DNA of 64,000 nucleotides from Thalassocella blandensis (GTDB lineage Bacteria > Pseudomonadota > Gammaproteobacteria > Pseudomonadales > Cellvibrionaceae), in NCBI GenBank assembly GCA_902141825.1, contig CABFPG010000002.1, positions 124,001-188,000 of the forward strand. Direction: 5' to 3'. The stretch's first letter is position 1, and the number at the start of each line of letters is the position of its first letter. Both the position numbers and the translations under genes were made by a program. Shown here piece by piece: positions 47,888 to 57,322 of the stretch. The notes under the pieces were generated by a model that saw only the letters and a program-made list of their open reading frames with translations, did not search any database and had not been told where the DNA came from.

Positions 47888-48381
47888 TACACTACTTCCT
47901 TTAGTTCTTTTTCCCAGCGATATTTTGTAACTTCATATATTTCTAAGTTAGCTCTTTCGATCCCATCTACTTTTGTACGGTTTATCCACCTCTTATGAGG
48001 TTTCACCGTTCCAACCAATTTCCACCCAGCCCCCTTAAGGGATGCTCCAGACTCACTCTCTAGTGTATAAGTTATTACTCTGTTCCCACCCATTTTCCGC
48101 CAAATTGAGCAGCAATTAGAAAGCAAGAAGCTACATGTTCCTTTAGGAGCACCTTCTTTGACACAAAGCCTAGTTAACTCCAATGTGAAACCATCCATAT
48201 ATGTCGCTGATACTGGATTGCCAGCTATAACAACCCCAACTAATTCATCTTCACGCCCCACCGCAGCCAAGGCCCATCGACCATTATTTCTTATGGTGGG
48301 GCGATGATGCCTATGAAATTTCTTAATAAACTCATTGGCGTATTTTATTGTTATCGGTTTTGTAACTAAAACTTTAGCCAA
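47887..48381 (-). CDS. XF1762-family protein (GNAT/Mom-like fold)
   Basis: A 164-residue protein starting at a TTG codon; GGGAG lies six bases upstream and no ATG fits. It matches the XF1762-type family in ANEFIKKFHRHHRP, GRWALAAVGREDELVGVVIA, TLELTRLCVKEGAPKGTCSF and a C-terminal WINRTKVDGIERA. The fold is thought to resemble GNAT acyltransferases and the phage Mom DNA modification enzyme; the function here is unknown. It forms a two-gene operon with the membrane protein that follows. Such genes are common on mobile elements and in prophages. Confidence 0.8.
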   Translation of the reverse strand: MAKVLVTKPITIKYANEFIKKFHRHHRPTIRNNGRWALAAVGREDELVGVVIAGNPVSATYMDGFTLELTRLCVKEGAPKGTCSFLLSNCCSIWRKMGGNRVITYTLESESGASLKGAGWKLVGTVKPHKRWINRTKVDGIERANLEIYEVTKYRWEKELKEVV

Positions 48382-49029
48382 CCGGCACTCCCTTTATTTT
48401 CGTATAACATTTGAATTTTCGACAGGGATACACTTATTTCGAATATTCACTGTATTTTTTATGTTAAGACTTAAATACCCAAATATACCGTCTACATATC
48501 GTCGCCTAATCTGTATCCGTAGTTTAAATCTTAAGGTCTCCAAGGGGCACTTTGCTGTCTTCGGTAAGCGATTAAACCAACTTCCGCTAAGGGCACTTAG
48601 CCGACATTGACATCCATTTTTAATTGAACACCTCCGATATTTTGACTTGTAAAAATATTTTACCTATTAAGCATTCAACTTCAAACTCGAGTGGAAGAAC
48701 TTTCCACTAAAGAGTCTTTTTATTTTTAAAGCCCGATATACTTTTAAACTCACCCCAGCCAAAACTAGCTTCATACATTCGCAATGCATAAATCACTTCA
48801 AACTCACTGCAGAGGCCTCATACAGTGAGTCATTGTTTTAGTTTACAACTCAACCACACCCTTATCACTCAGCAGGCGCTTCAACGGCACTCACCACCCT
48901 CTCAAATAGATGTCACCTTATCGATCCTACACCTATCGTCATGGCTGATAAACCTGAAATAAGGGCAATTAATTCCTTTAATAACACATTAAAGACATTT
49001 AACGCCAAAGAGATGATTTGAAGATAATA
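48382..49029. other. Intergenic region upstream of the XF1762 gene
   Basis: No convincing gene. It contains the promoter region of the XF1762 operon. The motif CCGCTAAGGGC near 48590 also occurs near 46046, 5' of the decayed integrase. Confidence 0.5.
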
Positions 49030-49560
49030 ATATTTAAACTTTTAAAGGGGTTTTTAAACTAACGAGAGGATTTCAAACGCAGAAATTCTACGAGGAAGGG
49101 TTAAATCTATTTGGCCGTACATCTGCCATATATTAATTTATAATTGTATCAACTAATTTTTATTCTATTGTCAGATATAAAGAACTATTTAATAAAGGGA
49201 GATACTTTTCTAAGCATCCTAAATAGAGGGTAATCAGAAAATTTCGCTAAGCCAGCCTCTTCACTAATACAAACTATATCCACATATATAAAAACACACC
49301 ACAAAGCGTCCGATTCAAAGTGCCCTTCAGACTGAGACTACCAGTTCTTCCTTGAACACTTTATCGATAAACTCAAAGAAACCCCGTCAGCGCAATCCCC
49401 AAACCAAACCGCGTTTGCGAGACGTTGTAATCAATCATGCTTTCGCCATAACCGTTAAACAAGGTCATGTAGCCACGCAAGCGGCCAGACAATGGGAAAA
49501 TAAAACCGGCTTCAAAGGCACCTCTTAAGGTTCTGAAGTTCTGGCGGCCCATGAAATTGA
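49030..49560. repeat. Long direct repeat, left copy (intergenic plus 3' end of pldA)
   Basis: Aligns by hand with 58005-58560. Shared landmarks in order: GGGTTAAATCT-TTTGGCCGTAC, ATTTTTATTCTATTG-CAGATATAA, CACCACAAAGCGT, CTCAAAGAAACC and the pldA 3' codons. Identity looks like roughly 70-75% by eye. Confidence 0.8.
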
Positions 49561-50437
49561 CTTCGAAATGTTGCCATTTGTAGGCGGCATTCATTTCAAA
49601 ATGCCCCATGTAATCTTCGATATCTGGGTTATCGTCGCCGGTGGGGTCTCCAAGATATTTATCCTCGTGTTCTGGGATACGCCACCAGGGTTTGAAGGTT
49701 AACGCTAGATTTCCTTTTTCTACCAGCAACAGGCTGTATATGCGATTCCAACTTCTGGAAAACTCTTCTGGCCGACCATTTGATTCGTGTTCAATACCGA
49801 CCGCAAAACCGGCGTTGCCACCAACGGGCTGCCAAGCTAGCGGTCTGAGGTAGAAAAGTTCAGGGCGGTAATTGGTTTCTCGAAAGGGCTTGGATATATT
49901 GCTGGCGTAAACTTGCCACCAAGATTTAACGGTGAATGCAAAGTAAAGCCCGTCGCCTTCCACGAGCATGCCGTGTGAATTTAGTGGGATTTTTAAACTG
50001 AGCTGAAACTTAGCTTCGGTATCTTCCAGATGATCAGATTTTTCTCCGTAGCTTTCATAGGGTTCCGTGTTGATATGATTGGTCATATACAACGGAAGTA
50101 CGTAGTTCATGCGATGAGGAATAATGACGTAGGGATCAAACTCCTGCATACGTTCTTGGAAAATCCTACTGGAAATCGCGCCGAACTCGCGTGCTTGGCC
50201 ATCGATTGTGACTTTCTCTTCCTCTATCGAGCAGGCTTGCTTCACAATAGCAACCGTTGTTGCTTCGCTGGCGGTTTCTATTTTTTCTTGCAAACAGCGC
50301 TGATAAGCAGAAGTTTGATCTGCTTGGCTGTTCTCAGCATTTGCGCACCAAGGTAGCGAACAAACAACTAAAGCAACTAAAGCAACTGTGTGAAAAGTCT
50401 TACAGAAACTGGATTGTATACAAAAGGGTTTTAACAT
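49373..50437 (-). CDS. pldA: Outer membrane phospholipase A (OMPLA)
   Basis: A 354-residue protein with a signal peptide (cleavage near WCANA). The catalytic region reads VGIEHESNGRPEEFSRSWNR: His and Ser of the HxS pair, with the downstream RSWNR strand typical of OMPLA. Other family strands are FTVKSWWQVYA, RPELFYLRPLA, FNGYGESMIDYN and a C-terminal Leu. The enzyme hydrolyses outer-membrane phospholipids when bilayer asymmetry is lost. It follows the outer membrane channel gene by 4 bp, so it is probably the last gene of the exporter operon, an unusual companion. A dead copy of its 3' end lies at 58341-58560. Confidence 0.93.
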   Translation of the reverse strand: MLKPFCIQSSFCKTFHTVALVALVVCSLPWCANAENSQADQTSAYQRCLQEKIETASEATTVAIVKQACSIEEEKVTIDGQAREFGAISSRIFQERMQEFDPYVIIPHRMNYVLPLYMTNHINTEPYESYGEKSDHLEDTEAKFQLSLKIPLNSHGMLVEGDGLYFAFTVKSWWQVYASNISKPFRETNYRPELFYLRPLAWQPVGGNAGFAVGIEHESNGRPEEFSRSWNRIYSLLLVEKGNLALTFKPWWRIPEHEDKYLGDPTGDDNPDIEDYMGHFEMNAAYKWQHFEVNFMGRQNFRTLRGAFEAGFIFPLSGRLRGYMTLFNGYGESMIDYNVSQTRFGLGIALTGFL

Positions 50438-50441
50438 GTTT

Positions 50442-52028
50442 TTATGGATTAATAGATGAAAGGTTTACATCATCACGGTTTTTGTCCAACGATACGTCAT
50501 TTGGTGCTTGTTCATTTACCTGCAGGGGAACATTGCCAATCGCCTTATTGATTGCCACAAACTGTACGTACAAGCGCCCTTCACTGTTGATTAAATCCCT
50601 GCGTGCTTGCAGATAACTTCTTTGTGTATCCAGCAATGCTGTTAAATTTGCGAGACCTGCGCTGTATTTTGCTTCGGCCATATCAAACACATCATGCGCG
50701 CTTTGTACCCGCAATTTTAATTGTTCCATTTGTTCCCATTCAGCGGCATAGGTACTGAGCGCGTCGTCAATTTCCTGCCAGGCTTTTAACAATGTCTGCT
50801 CGTAACTTATCGCGGCTTCTTGTTGCTGCAATTCTCTTAATTGCACAACGCTTTTGCGACGACCGCGATCAAACAGCGGTAAATTTATCATTGGGGAAAC
50901 TGACCAGGCACGACTACCCCAATTTAAAAATTCTTCCGATAGGTATGACTCGTAACCGAAACGTGCGCCCAACCTAAAGCTCGGATATAAGTCGGCACGC
51001 GCAACACCAATATTTGCCGTGGCTTGGTGCAATCTGGCTTCAGCAGCGCGAATGTCTGGCCGCCTTAATGCGAGTTCTGAGGGTAAACCCAACTCCAAAT
51101 CAGGCAAGGCCAAATCATTTTCGGGCGTTACAGGCTTTAAAAGGGCTTGCAACGAACCCGGCATTTTGCCGAGCAAAAGTGTAATTCTATTCTCCGCCAT
51201 TCTTTCCTGTGCTAATAAGGGCGGCAAATTGGATTTCATGCTGATTAATTCGGATCGTTGTCGCTCCAAATCAAAATGATCCACTAATCCGTTATCAACA
51301 CGCACTTTTAGCAGATCAACCTGCTCACTCAACGCGGCGATGTCTTCCCGTGTTAACTGAATAAGATCTTGCACTGTACGTAAATCAAAATAGTTACGCG
51401 CAATATCACTGACCAATACCAATTTGGCTAAATCCAAAAGGGCCTGCTGTTGTTGTACATCGGCATCGGCGGCTTCTATAGAGCGACGCACCCTTCCCCA
51501 CAGATCCAATTCCCAGGAAGCGTCAAACCCGGCTTGATACGAGGTAAAAGGCTCACTTAATTTGTCGACAACCGCACCTCGATCTCCCCCCATTACATCC
51601 GTAACTCGAGTGCCAACCCCGTATTCACTCTGTCTTTGGCGAGACGCACCAGCATTCACATCAAGACTAGGGCCGCGTTGTGCAGCCACGGTTTGGCGTT
51701 GAACCCGGACTTGGGCAAATCTAAGTTGCGCTGTTTTCAAGTCCAAGGACGAGGAAAATGCAGCGTGCTGAAGCTCATTCAGCACTGGATCTTGAAAGGC
51801 AAACCACCAATTAGGCGGCAGCATTTGCTGGGTAAAAGACACTTGACTGCGCTCTTCGCTGTTGCTCCAGCTTTTCCATTCTTCAAAATCATTGACTGTC
51901 GGCTTTACGTAATCAGGACCAACCGAGCACCCAGATGCTAATAAAACAGGAATAGTGAACACGGCTATCGTTCGCGAAAACATTCGCGCTGAGCGTTGTG
52001 TGTTTTGTGGGAAGAATTTCATTTTCAA
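50442..52028 (-). CDS. NodT/OprM-family outer membrane efflux lipoprotein
   Basis: A 528-residue outer membrane channel with a lipobox signal (VLLASGC) followed by SVGPDYVKP, the standard start of the family. Paired helical repeats include LDLKTAQLRFAQVRVQRQTV and LRRPDIRAAEARLHQATANIGVARADLYPSF in the usual place. It provides the exit channel for the ABC exporter encoded upstream in the operon. It lies 7 bp after the first permease gene. A longer or shorter start (first or third Met) cannot be decided. Confidence 0.92.
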   Translation of the reverse strand: MKMKFFPQNTQRSARMFSRTIAVFTIPVLLASGCSVGPDYVKPTVNDFEEWKSWSNSEERSQVSFTQQMLPPNWWFAFQDPVLNELQHAAFSSSLDLKTAQLRFAQVRVQRQTVAAQRGPSLDVNAGASRQRQSEYGVGTRVTDVMGGDRGAVVDKLSEPFTSYQAGFDASWELDLWGRVRRSIEAADADVQQQQALLDLAKLVLVSDIARNYFDLRTVQDLIQLTREDIAALSEQVDLLKVRVDNGLVDHFDLERQRSELISMKSNLPPLLAQERMAENRITLLLGKMPGSLQALLKPVTPENDLALPDLELGLPSELALRRPDIRAAEARLHQATANIGVARADLYPSFRLGARFGYESYLSEEFLNWGSRAWSVSPMINLPLFDRGRRKSVVQLRELQQQEAAISYEQTLLKAWQEIDDALSTYAAEWEQMEQLKLRVQSAHDVFDMAEAKYSAGLANLTALLDTQRSYLQARRDLINSEGRLYVQFVAINKAIGNVPLQVNEQAPNDVSLDKNRDDVNLSSINP

Positions 52029-52035
52029 CTCCTGA

Positions 52036-53211
52036 TTATGAAAGTCGATGGCGGAAAAGCCATGCAGCCAGGGGTAAGGTTAAGGTCGCTAATACCAGCA
52101 TGGGAACAAAGTCGAATGCCACCTGCTGTAAGCCGGCACCTTCAAGGTAAACTCTGCGTACCAAGTCAATACCAAAGCGCAGTGGGTTCATATACGTCGC
52201 CACTTGAAGAAATTCCGGCATATTGCTAACTGGCGTAAGCAAACCCGAAAGTAACATCAGCGGCATAATCAACAAAAATGTAAACAACATGGCTTGCTGC
52301 ATATTTAAGGACACAGCGGAAATTGACATACCCACACCAACAGCTGCGATCGTAAAACTGATTAAGCCTAAATACATCACTAGAGGTGAACCGTTCATGG
52401 GAACTTCAAACCAAAAGCGAATGATCAGCAAGATAAACGTGGACTGTAATAAGCCAATAAAAATAGAGGGAAGAGATTTGCCAATAAGAATTTGCATGGG
52501 CGTCATAGGCGTAACTAGCAACTGATCGAAAGTTCCCTGCTCCCTTTCGCGCGCAACGGAAAGTGCAGATAACAACAAAGTTTGCAACATACTCAAGGCC
52601 GCAATGAGTGCGGGCATTATTTGCCAGCGTGATTGCAAGTTGGGGTTATACCAAGCACGGCGCTCAATAACCAAGTTAGATTCATTGCTTAACAGCACAT
52701 CACTGTTTAACGACTGATTAAAACTGGCAATAATCGCGCCTACAATGCCGGCCGCAGCACCGGCAGTGGATGAGTTGCGACCGTCAAGAATTATCTGTAC
52801 AGGCGCTTGTTCACCCGCATTTAGTCGCTGCTCAAAGTCTTGTGCGAAACTCAATACAAACAGCACTTTACCCGAGTTAATCATCTCGGGGATTTGAGCT
52901 GCACTTGAAAGCGTTGCTGCACGCTCGAAAAAAACACTGCCTTCGATGTGACTTAATAATTGGGTGGATGCATCACTTCTGCTTAAATCCAACACCGCAA
53001 AACGCGCGTGGTTTAAATCGTATGTTGCACCATACCCAAACAGCAGGGCCTGCATAATGACCGGCGCAATTAACACCGCCCTGCTTTTTGGATCTTTTAA
53101 AATCGTCAGTGTTTCTTTGCGTATAAGAAAAATAATGCGAAATATATAGGAAGATATGGCAGACACGATTTCAACCCAACTTTTTAACAAGAGTTTTACG
53201 AGTGGCAACAA
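52036..53211 (-). CDS. ABC-2 type permease (YbhR-like)
   Basis: A 391-residue ABC-2 permease with one N-terminal helix, a large periplasmic domain (residues about 65-200), then five helices. Typical segments are IRKETLTILKDPKSRAVLIAPV, LSVAREREQGTFDQLLVTPM and a C-terminal YMNPLRFGIDLVRRVYLEG. The 5' end overlaps the next permease gene by 41 bp, and the true start may be a downstream GTG in VSAISSYIF. With its partner it forms the membrane part of a tripartite exporter. Confidence 0.9.
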   Translation of the reverse strand: MLPLVKLLLKSWVEIVSAISSYIFRIIFLIRKETLTILKDPKSRAVLIAPVIMQALLFGYGATYDLNHARFAVLDLSRSDASTQLLSHIEGSVFFERAATLSSAAQIPEMINSGKVLFVLSFAQDFEQRLNAGEQAPVQIILDGRNSSTAGAAAGIVGAIIASFNQSLNSDVLLSNESNLVIERRAWYNPNLQSRWQIMPALIAALSMLQTLLLSALSVAREREQGTFDQLLVTPMTPMQILIGKSLPSIFIGLLQSTFILLIIRFWFEVPMNGSPLVMYLGLISFTIAAVGVGMSISAVSLNMQQAMLFTFLLIMPLMLLSGLLTPVSNMPEFLQVATYMNPLRFGIDLVRRVYLEGAGLQQVAFDFVPMLVLATLTLPLAAWLFRHRLS

Positions 53212-54298
53212 TTAACAACACGATGTAAAACAGCAAAATGGCACATTCTTTCAAAATCATTGACCATTCATTGCCGGCTAGAAAAAGGGTTTTAATCAAG
53301 GTCATAAAATGCGTTGCGGGCAATATGTTCGAAATCACCTGAATAACAACGGGCACATTCCGGATATCAAACACGAAGCCAGACAACATAAGAGCCGGCA
53401 TAAAACTTAAGATCAAAGCCATTTGACTGGCGAGAAATTGATTTTTGGTACGACCTGAGATCAGCAAACCAATCAACAAAGAGACCATTAGGTATAAAAT
53501 AGAGGCAAAACAGATCAACAAAAGCGACCCGCGCATGGGTACTTCGAATAAAAATTTTGCAGCGAGCAGACAAAAAACTAAATCAATGATACCCACCGCC
53601 ATGTAGGGCGCCAACTTTGATATTACCAACTCTAGAGGCCTGACCGGTGTAACAAAAAGGGATTCTAAAGTACCCCGCTCCCACTCTCGAGCTATTAGCA
53701 ATGATGTTAAAAAAGCGCCGATCAATGTCATAATCAACACGATTAAGCCCGGCACAATAAACCAAGTGCTGTTGCTGGCCTCATTAAACCATGTTCGTTG
53801 TACGAGTGTGACACCTGCACCGCTCGTAGCCGTTCCTAACCGATCCGCACGTTTTTGCAAGGCCAGATTTATTGCACCAGATACATAAGCTTCGATGGCA
53901 GAAGCCGTACCAGAATCCACACCGTTGACGATCAGTTGAATTTTTGCATTGCCCTTTCCTTGTTGGACGGAAAAATCCACGGGAATTCTAACGATTCCTG
54001 AAACCTCACCGGCTCGCAGCAAATCTTCTGCCTCGCTCATGCTGCCCACCCAAACTGGCGCCAGGTATTGGGACCCTTCTAATCCAGAGACAACTTCGCG
54101 AATCGCAGATGAGTTATCCTGCAACACGACTGCAATAGGAGAATTTTTAACATCAAACGAAAGGCCGTAGCCGAACAACAAAATCAACACCAGAGGAAGT
54201 GCCAAGCCAACGCCTACATTGCTTTTATCACGAAGCATTTGCCGGGTTTCTTTGCGGATCAGGGCTTTTAATCGGGAAATAAATTGGGAGACCATCAT
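53171..54298 (-). CDS. ABC-2 type permease (YbhS-like)
   Basis: A 375-residue ABC-2 permease, related to its neighbour. Key segments are LIRKETRQMLRDKSNVGVGL, LLIAREWERGTLESLFVTPV and ILPATHFMTLIKTLFLAG. It has an N-terminal helix, a periplasmic domain and five more helices. Its start overlaps the stop of the ABC ATPase gene by 4 bp. In the E. coli YbhGFSR exporter two such permeases pair; the same arrangement is inferred here. Confidence 0.9.
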   Translation of the reverse strand: MMVSQFISRLKALIRKETRQMLRDKSNVGVGLALPLVLILLFGYGLSFDVKNSPIAVVLQDNSSAIREVVSGLEGSQYLAPVWVGSMSEAEDLLRAGEVSGIVRIPVDFSVQQGKGNAKIQLIVNGVDSGTASAIEAYVSGAINLALQKRADRLGTATSGAGVTLVQRTWFNEASNSTWFIVPGLIVLIMTLIGAFLTSLLIAREWERGTLESLFVTPVRPLELVISKLAPYMAVGIIDLVFCLLAAKFLFEVPMRGSLLLICFASILYLMVSLLIGLLISGRTKNQFLASQMALILSFMPALMLSGFVFDIRNVPVVIQVISNILPATHFMTLIKTLFLAGNEWSMILKECAILLFYIVLLIVATRKTLVKKLG

Positions 54299-56106
54299 GC
54301 CGCTGCTCCGTCATTTTGCTTGCTCTTTGCTTCAGCTTCACTTTTTAGCGCTGCCCGATTTTGCTCGACAATGCCGATAAAGGCTGAGTTCATGTCACGC
54401 GCATAAGTTTCGCCCGCGAGTTCACGCACCTCCTTGGGCGTTCCTAACGCAAGTAATTTGCCAGCGTCTTGAATCGCGATACGATCGCAATACTCCGCTT
54501 CCTCCATAAAGTGGGTAGTAATAATAATCGTCACACCGCCTTGCGCGAGTTCGGTGATGGTGCGCCAGAACATGCGCCGCGCCAGAGGGTCAATGCCGCT
54601 TGTAGGCTCATCCAAAAATAGAATTTCAGGCTCATGCAAGAGCCCCGCCGCCATGGCTAAACGCTGTTTGTATCCTCCGGGGAGTTCACCGCTTTGTGCA
54701 CGCGGATCAAGTTGAAACTGCTCTACAACCTCTGCCACACGCGTTTTTAATTTCTTGCCAAATAAGCCATAGGCGCCCGCGAAAAATTCTAAATTTTCCT
54801 TAACACTAAGGTTGCCGTATAGGGAAAACTTTTGAGCAACATAGCCGATTCGGCCTCGTGCTTCGGTTCGGGCGTCTCGCAAATTTAAGCCTGCAACTTC
54901 CAAATGTCCGCTCGAAGCTGGCAACAGCCCACACAACATTCGAAAGGTGGTGGTTTTACCTGCGCCATTGGGGCCCAATAAACCGAAAATTTCACCGCGA
55001 CCAACACCAAACGATGTGCTATCAACCGCTGTGAAATCACCAAATTTCCTCACCAAATTTTGCACTCGAATAACCGGTTTACTCGCCGCTGTTTGATCTG
55101 ACGAACTGAGTGCGGCTGTAGAGCTAGAAACAGTCGGCGCGCTTTCGGCATTACCTTCTGCATCTTCATGCTCACGCAGTAGCATCATGAACGCATCTTC
55201 AAGCTCTTCTTCGCGTGGCTCGACGTGGTCGCCATTCAATAGTTTTTCGATCTGGGGGACTTCGGCGTGTTTTTGTTTAATAAAACTGACAGCTCCGCCT
55301 CGTGGTACTGCATCGATGATAATGTCTTTCGCATCTATTAAGCGCGCCTGAATATCTCGCGCTTTTATGCCCGGCTTTGGATTGACGGTGTATGTTAAGC
55401 CTTTGGCGAGTTTGGTGAGAGAAGCCGGTGAACCTTGTTCAAGTAACTTCCCTTGATTTAATACAAACACTTTACCGCAACGCTCAGCTTCGTCCATGTA
55501 GGCCGTGCTGACCAATACCGTGAGTTTTTCTTCCTCAACAAGCTGTTGCAATATTTGCCATAAGTCTCGACGGGATAAGGGGTCTACCCCAACGCTGGGT
55601 TCATCCAATAATAAAAGTTCAGGGGAACGCACCAAGGTACAGGCCAACCCCAGTTTTTGCTTCATTCCCCCGGAAAGGTTGCCCGCTGGTCGCGAAGTAA
55701 AGCGCGCTAAATCGGTAATCTTGAGTAATCGTTCAAAGCGAGCAGCGCGTTCATCTTTCGAAACTCCATGCAGGTCCGCATATAAATCCAAATTTTCGCG
55801 CACGGTAAGGTCTTCATAAAGACCAAACCTTTGTGGCATATAGCTAATGCGATTTTGTATTTCCTGAGGTTCTTTACTCACATCACAGCCCAACACTGTC
55901 ACCGAGCCAGAATCTGGTTTTAACAAACCGCATAAGACACGCATAAACGTTGTTTTACCGGCACCATCAGGACCGACAAGCGCTGTAAGTTCCCCCATTT
56001 GGGCGGTGAGTGAAAGTTCATTCAACGCGATATGTTTTTCTTTATCGCTTGTAATAAAACTTTTACTTAAATTTTGGGAGACGATGCAAGGAGTGGAAGT
56101 GTTCAA
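54295..56106 (-). CDS. Double ABC ATPase of the exporter (YbhF-like)
   Basis: A 603-residue protein with two ATP-binding domains in tandem. Domain 1 has Walker A GPDGAGKTTF, signature LSGGMKQKLG and Walker B LLLLDEPSVGVDP. Domain 2 (from about residue 347) has GPNGAGKTTT, a signature altered to LPGGYKQRLA, and ILFLDEPTSGIDP. A linker of about 100 residues with EEELEDAFMMLL joins them. The E. coli homologue YbhF has the same layout. It powers the two ABC-2 permeases and lies 14 bp after the HlyD gene. Confidence 0.92.
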   Translation of the reverse strand: MNTSTPCIVSQNLSKSFITSDKEKHIALNELSLTAQMGELTALVGPDGAGKTTFMRVLCGLLKPDSGSVTVLGCDVSKEPQEIQNRISYMPQRFGLYEDLTVRENLDLYADLHGVSKDERAARFERLLKITDLARFTSRPAGNLSGGMKQKLGLACTLVRSPELLLLDEPSVGVDPLSRRDLWQILQQLVEEEKLTVLVSTAYMDEAERCGKVFVLNQGKLLEQGSPASLTKLAKGLTYTVNPKPGIKARDIQARLIDAKDIIIDAVPRGGAVSFIKQKHAEVPQIEKLLNGDHVEPREEELEDAFMMLLREHEDAEGNAESAPTVSSSTAALSSSDQTAASKPVIRVQNLVRKFGDFTAVDSTSFGVGRGEIFGLLGPNGAGKTTTFRMLCGLLPASSGHLEVAGLNLRDARTEARGRIGYVAQKFSLYGNLSVKENLEFFAGAYGLFGKKLKTRVAEVVEQFQLDPRAQSGELPGGYKQRLAMAAGLLHEPEILFLDEPTSGIDPLARRMFWRTITELAQGGVTIIITTHFMEEAEYCDRIAIQDAGKLLALGTPKEVRELAGETYARDMNSAFIGIVEQNRAALKSEAEAKSKQNDGAAA

Positions 56107-56120
56107 GCTTATAAACCCGC

Positions 56121-57119
56121 TTATAGTGATCCGGAAACTAGCTTAACCGTGACTGGCTGGCCTAAGCGCAATTGATTATTTTCATCTTGTACGATGATGC
56201 GTGCTTCATACACCAAACTCGTGCGTAGCTCTTCGGTCTGAACAAATTTAGGGGTAAATTCAGCCACGGAAGAAATATAACCAACAGTCCCCTCAACAAA
56301 TGTATCCGGATGGCTGTCTGAGCAAATATGCGCTTTCATTCCAGGTTTCACTTTGCCAAGATCGTTTTCGCTGAGGTAAATACGAACCCATTTCGGATGC
56401 ATAAGCGCCAGGGAAAAAACCGGGCGTTGTTGACTCGCCATTTCGCCAGGCTCAAGTAAACGCGACCTGACAATGGCATCAGACGGGGCTTTCAATTCAC
56501 CGAGATCAATTTGGTGTTGCAGGATAGCTAATTCCGCCTGCATGGATTTTAACTGCGCCTGTGCGGCAGCGACTTCTTCAGTTCGCGCGCCTAATTCAAT
56601 TAATCGCAAGGCTTCGCCTGCTTCGGCAACTTTGGCATCGGCGATCTTCAAAGCACTTTTCGCGCGATCTAAATCCTGTGCACTTACGCCTCGGGCATTG
56701 GTTTTTTCTACAACGCTTTTAAGCCTTTCGTATTCATGTTTAGCACGTTGCGCATCCGCTTGAGCGGCGGCATAGCGGCTGCGCGCCTGGGCGATTTCTT
56801 CCGGTCTTGCGCCATTTTGCAGTTTTTGAAGGTTCTGGCTTTGCACTTCAATCTGGGCTTTCACTTGTTCCGATTGCAGCACCAGGGTTTCTGTGTCGAT
56901 CACCGCCAACAGATCCCCCTGTTTAACTTCGTCTCCCTCTTCCGCCATCAATTGTAATAATCGGCCGTTGCCTTCAAAGGCAAGCGATACCTGACGAATG
57001 TCGACATTGCCATAAAATTTCAGCGATTCCGCATCCTCACTGGAATGCATAAACCACCCTACTGACACCGCCAAAACGACCGTGATAGCGAGTATGGGAA
57101 TTATCAGCGTTTTCTTCAT
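56121..57119 (-). CDS. HlyD-family membrane fusion protein (YbhG-like)
   Basis: A 332-residue periplasmic adaptor with one N-terminal helix. The lipoyl half-motifs LMAEEGDEVKQGDLLAVID and LGELKAPSDAIVRSRLLEPG bracket a long coiled-coil hairpin (NLQKLQNGARPEEIAQARSR and following). The repeated GAR-EE motif (NGARPEE, LGARTEE) is typical of the YbhG group. It is the first gene of the exporter operon, transcribed away from the TetR regulator. Confidence 0.92.
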   Translation of the reverse strand: MKKTLIIPILAITVVLAVSVGWFMHSSEDAESLKFYGNVDIRQVSLAFEGNGRLLQLMAEEGDEVKQGDLLAVIDTETLVLQSEQVKAQIEVQSQNLQKLQNGARPEEIAQARSRYAAAQADAQRAKHEYERLKSVVEKTNARGVSAQDLDRAKSALKIADAKVAEAGEALRLIELGARTEEVAAAQAQLKSMQAELAILQHQIDLGELKAPSDAIVRSRLLEPGEMASQQRPVFSLALMHPKWVRIYLSENDLGKVKPGMKAHICSDSHPDTFVEGTVGYISSVAEFTPKFVQTEELRTSLVYEARIIVQDENNQLRLGQPVTVKLVSGSL

Positions 57120-57169
57120 TTTCGGAGTTCCATATAGGGTAAGGAAAAAGATTTCGCTGTCAGTATAGA

Positions 57170-57210
57170 TTAGTTTAAATTTATTTTAAACTAAAATTGT
57201 TTTAAACTAA
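57170..57210. promoter_or_regulatory. Likely TetR operator: three TTTAAACTAA half-sites
   Basis: TTAGTTTAAA (57170-57179) is inverted relative to TTTTAAACTAA (57184-57194), and the same 11-mer recurs exactly at 57200-57210, 16 bp further on. The cluster lies between the divergent HlyD and tetR starts, so it could control both. Confidence 0.7.
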
Positions 57211-57322
57211 AAAAGAAGTACTACGCTTAACAGACAGGGGCGCGACTGTAGCTCTGCTCTGGCTCGTTGGCGCATATCTCTATAATATGGAGCCCTTATC
57301 AGGCTGTAGGTGGAAAATATAA

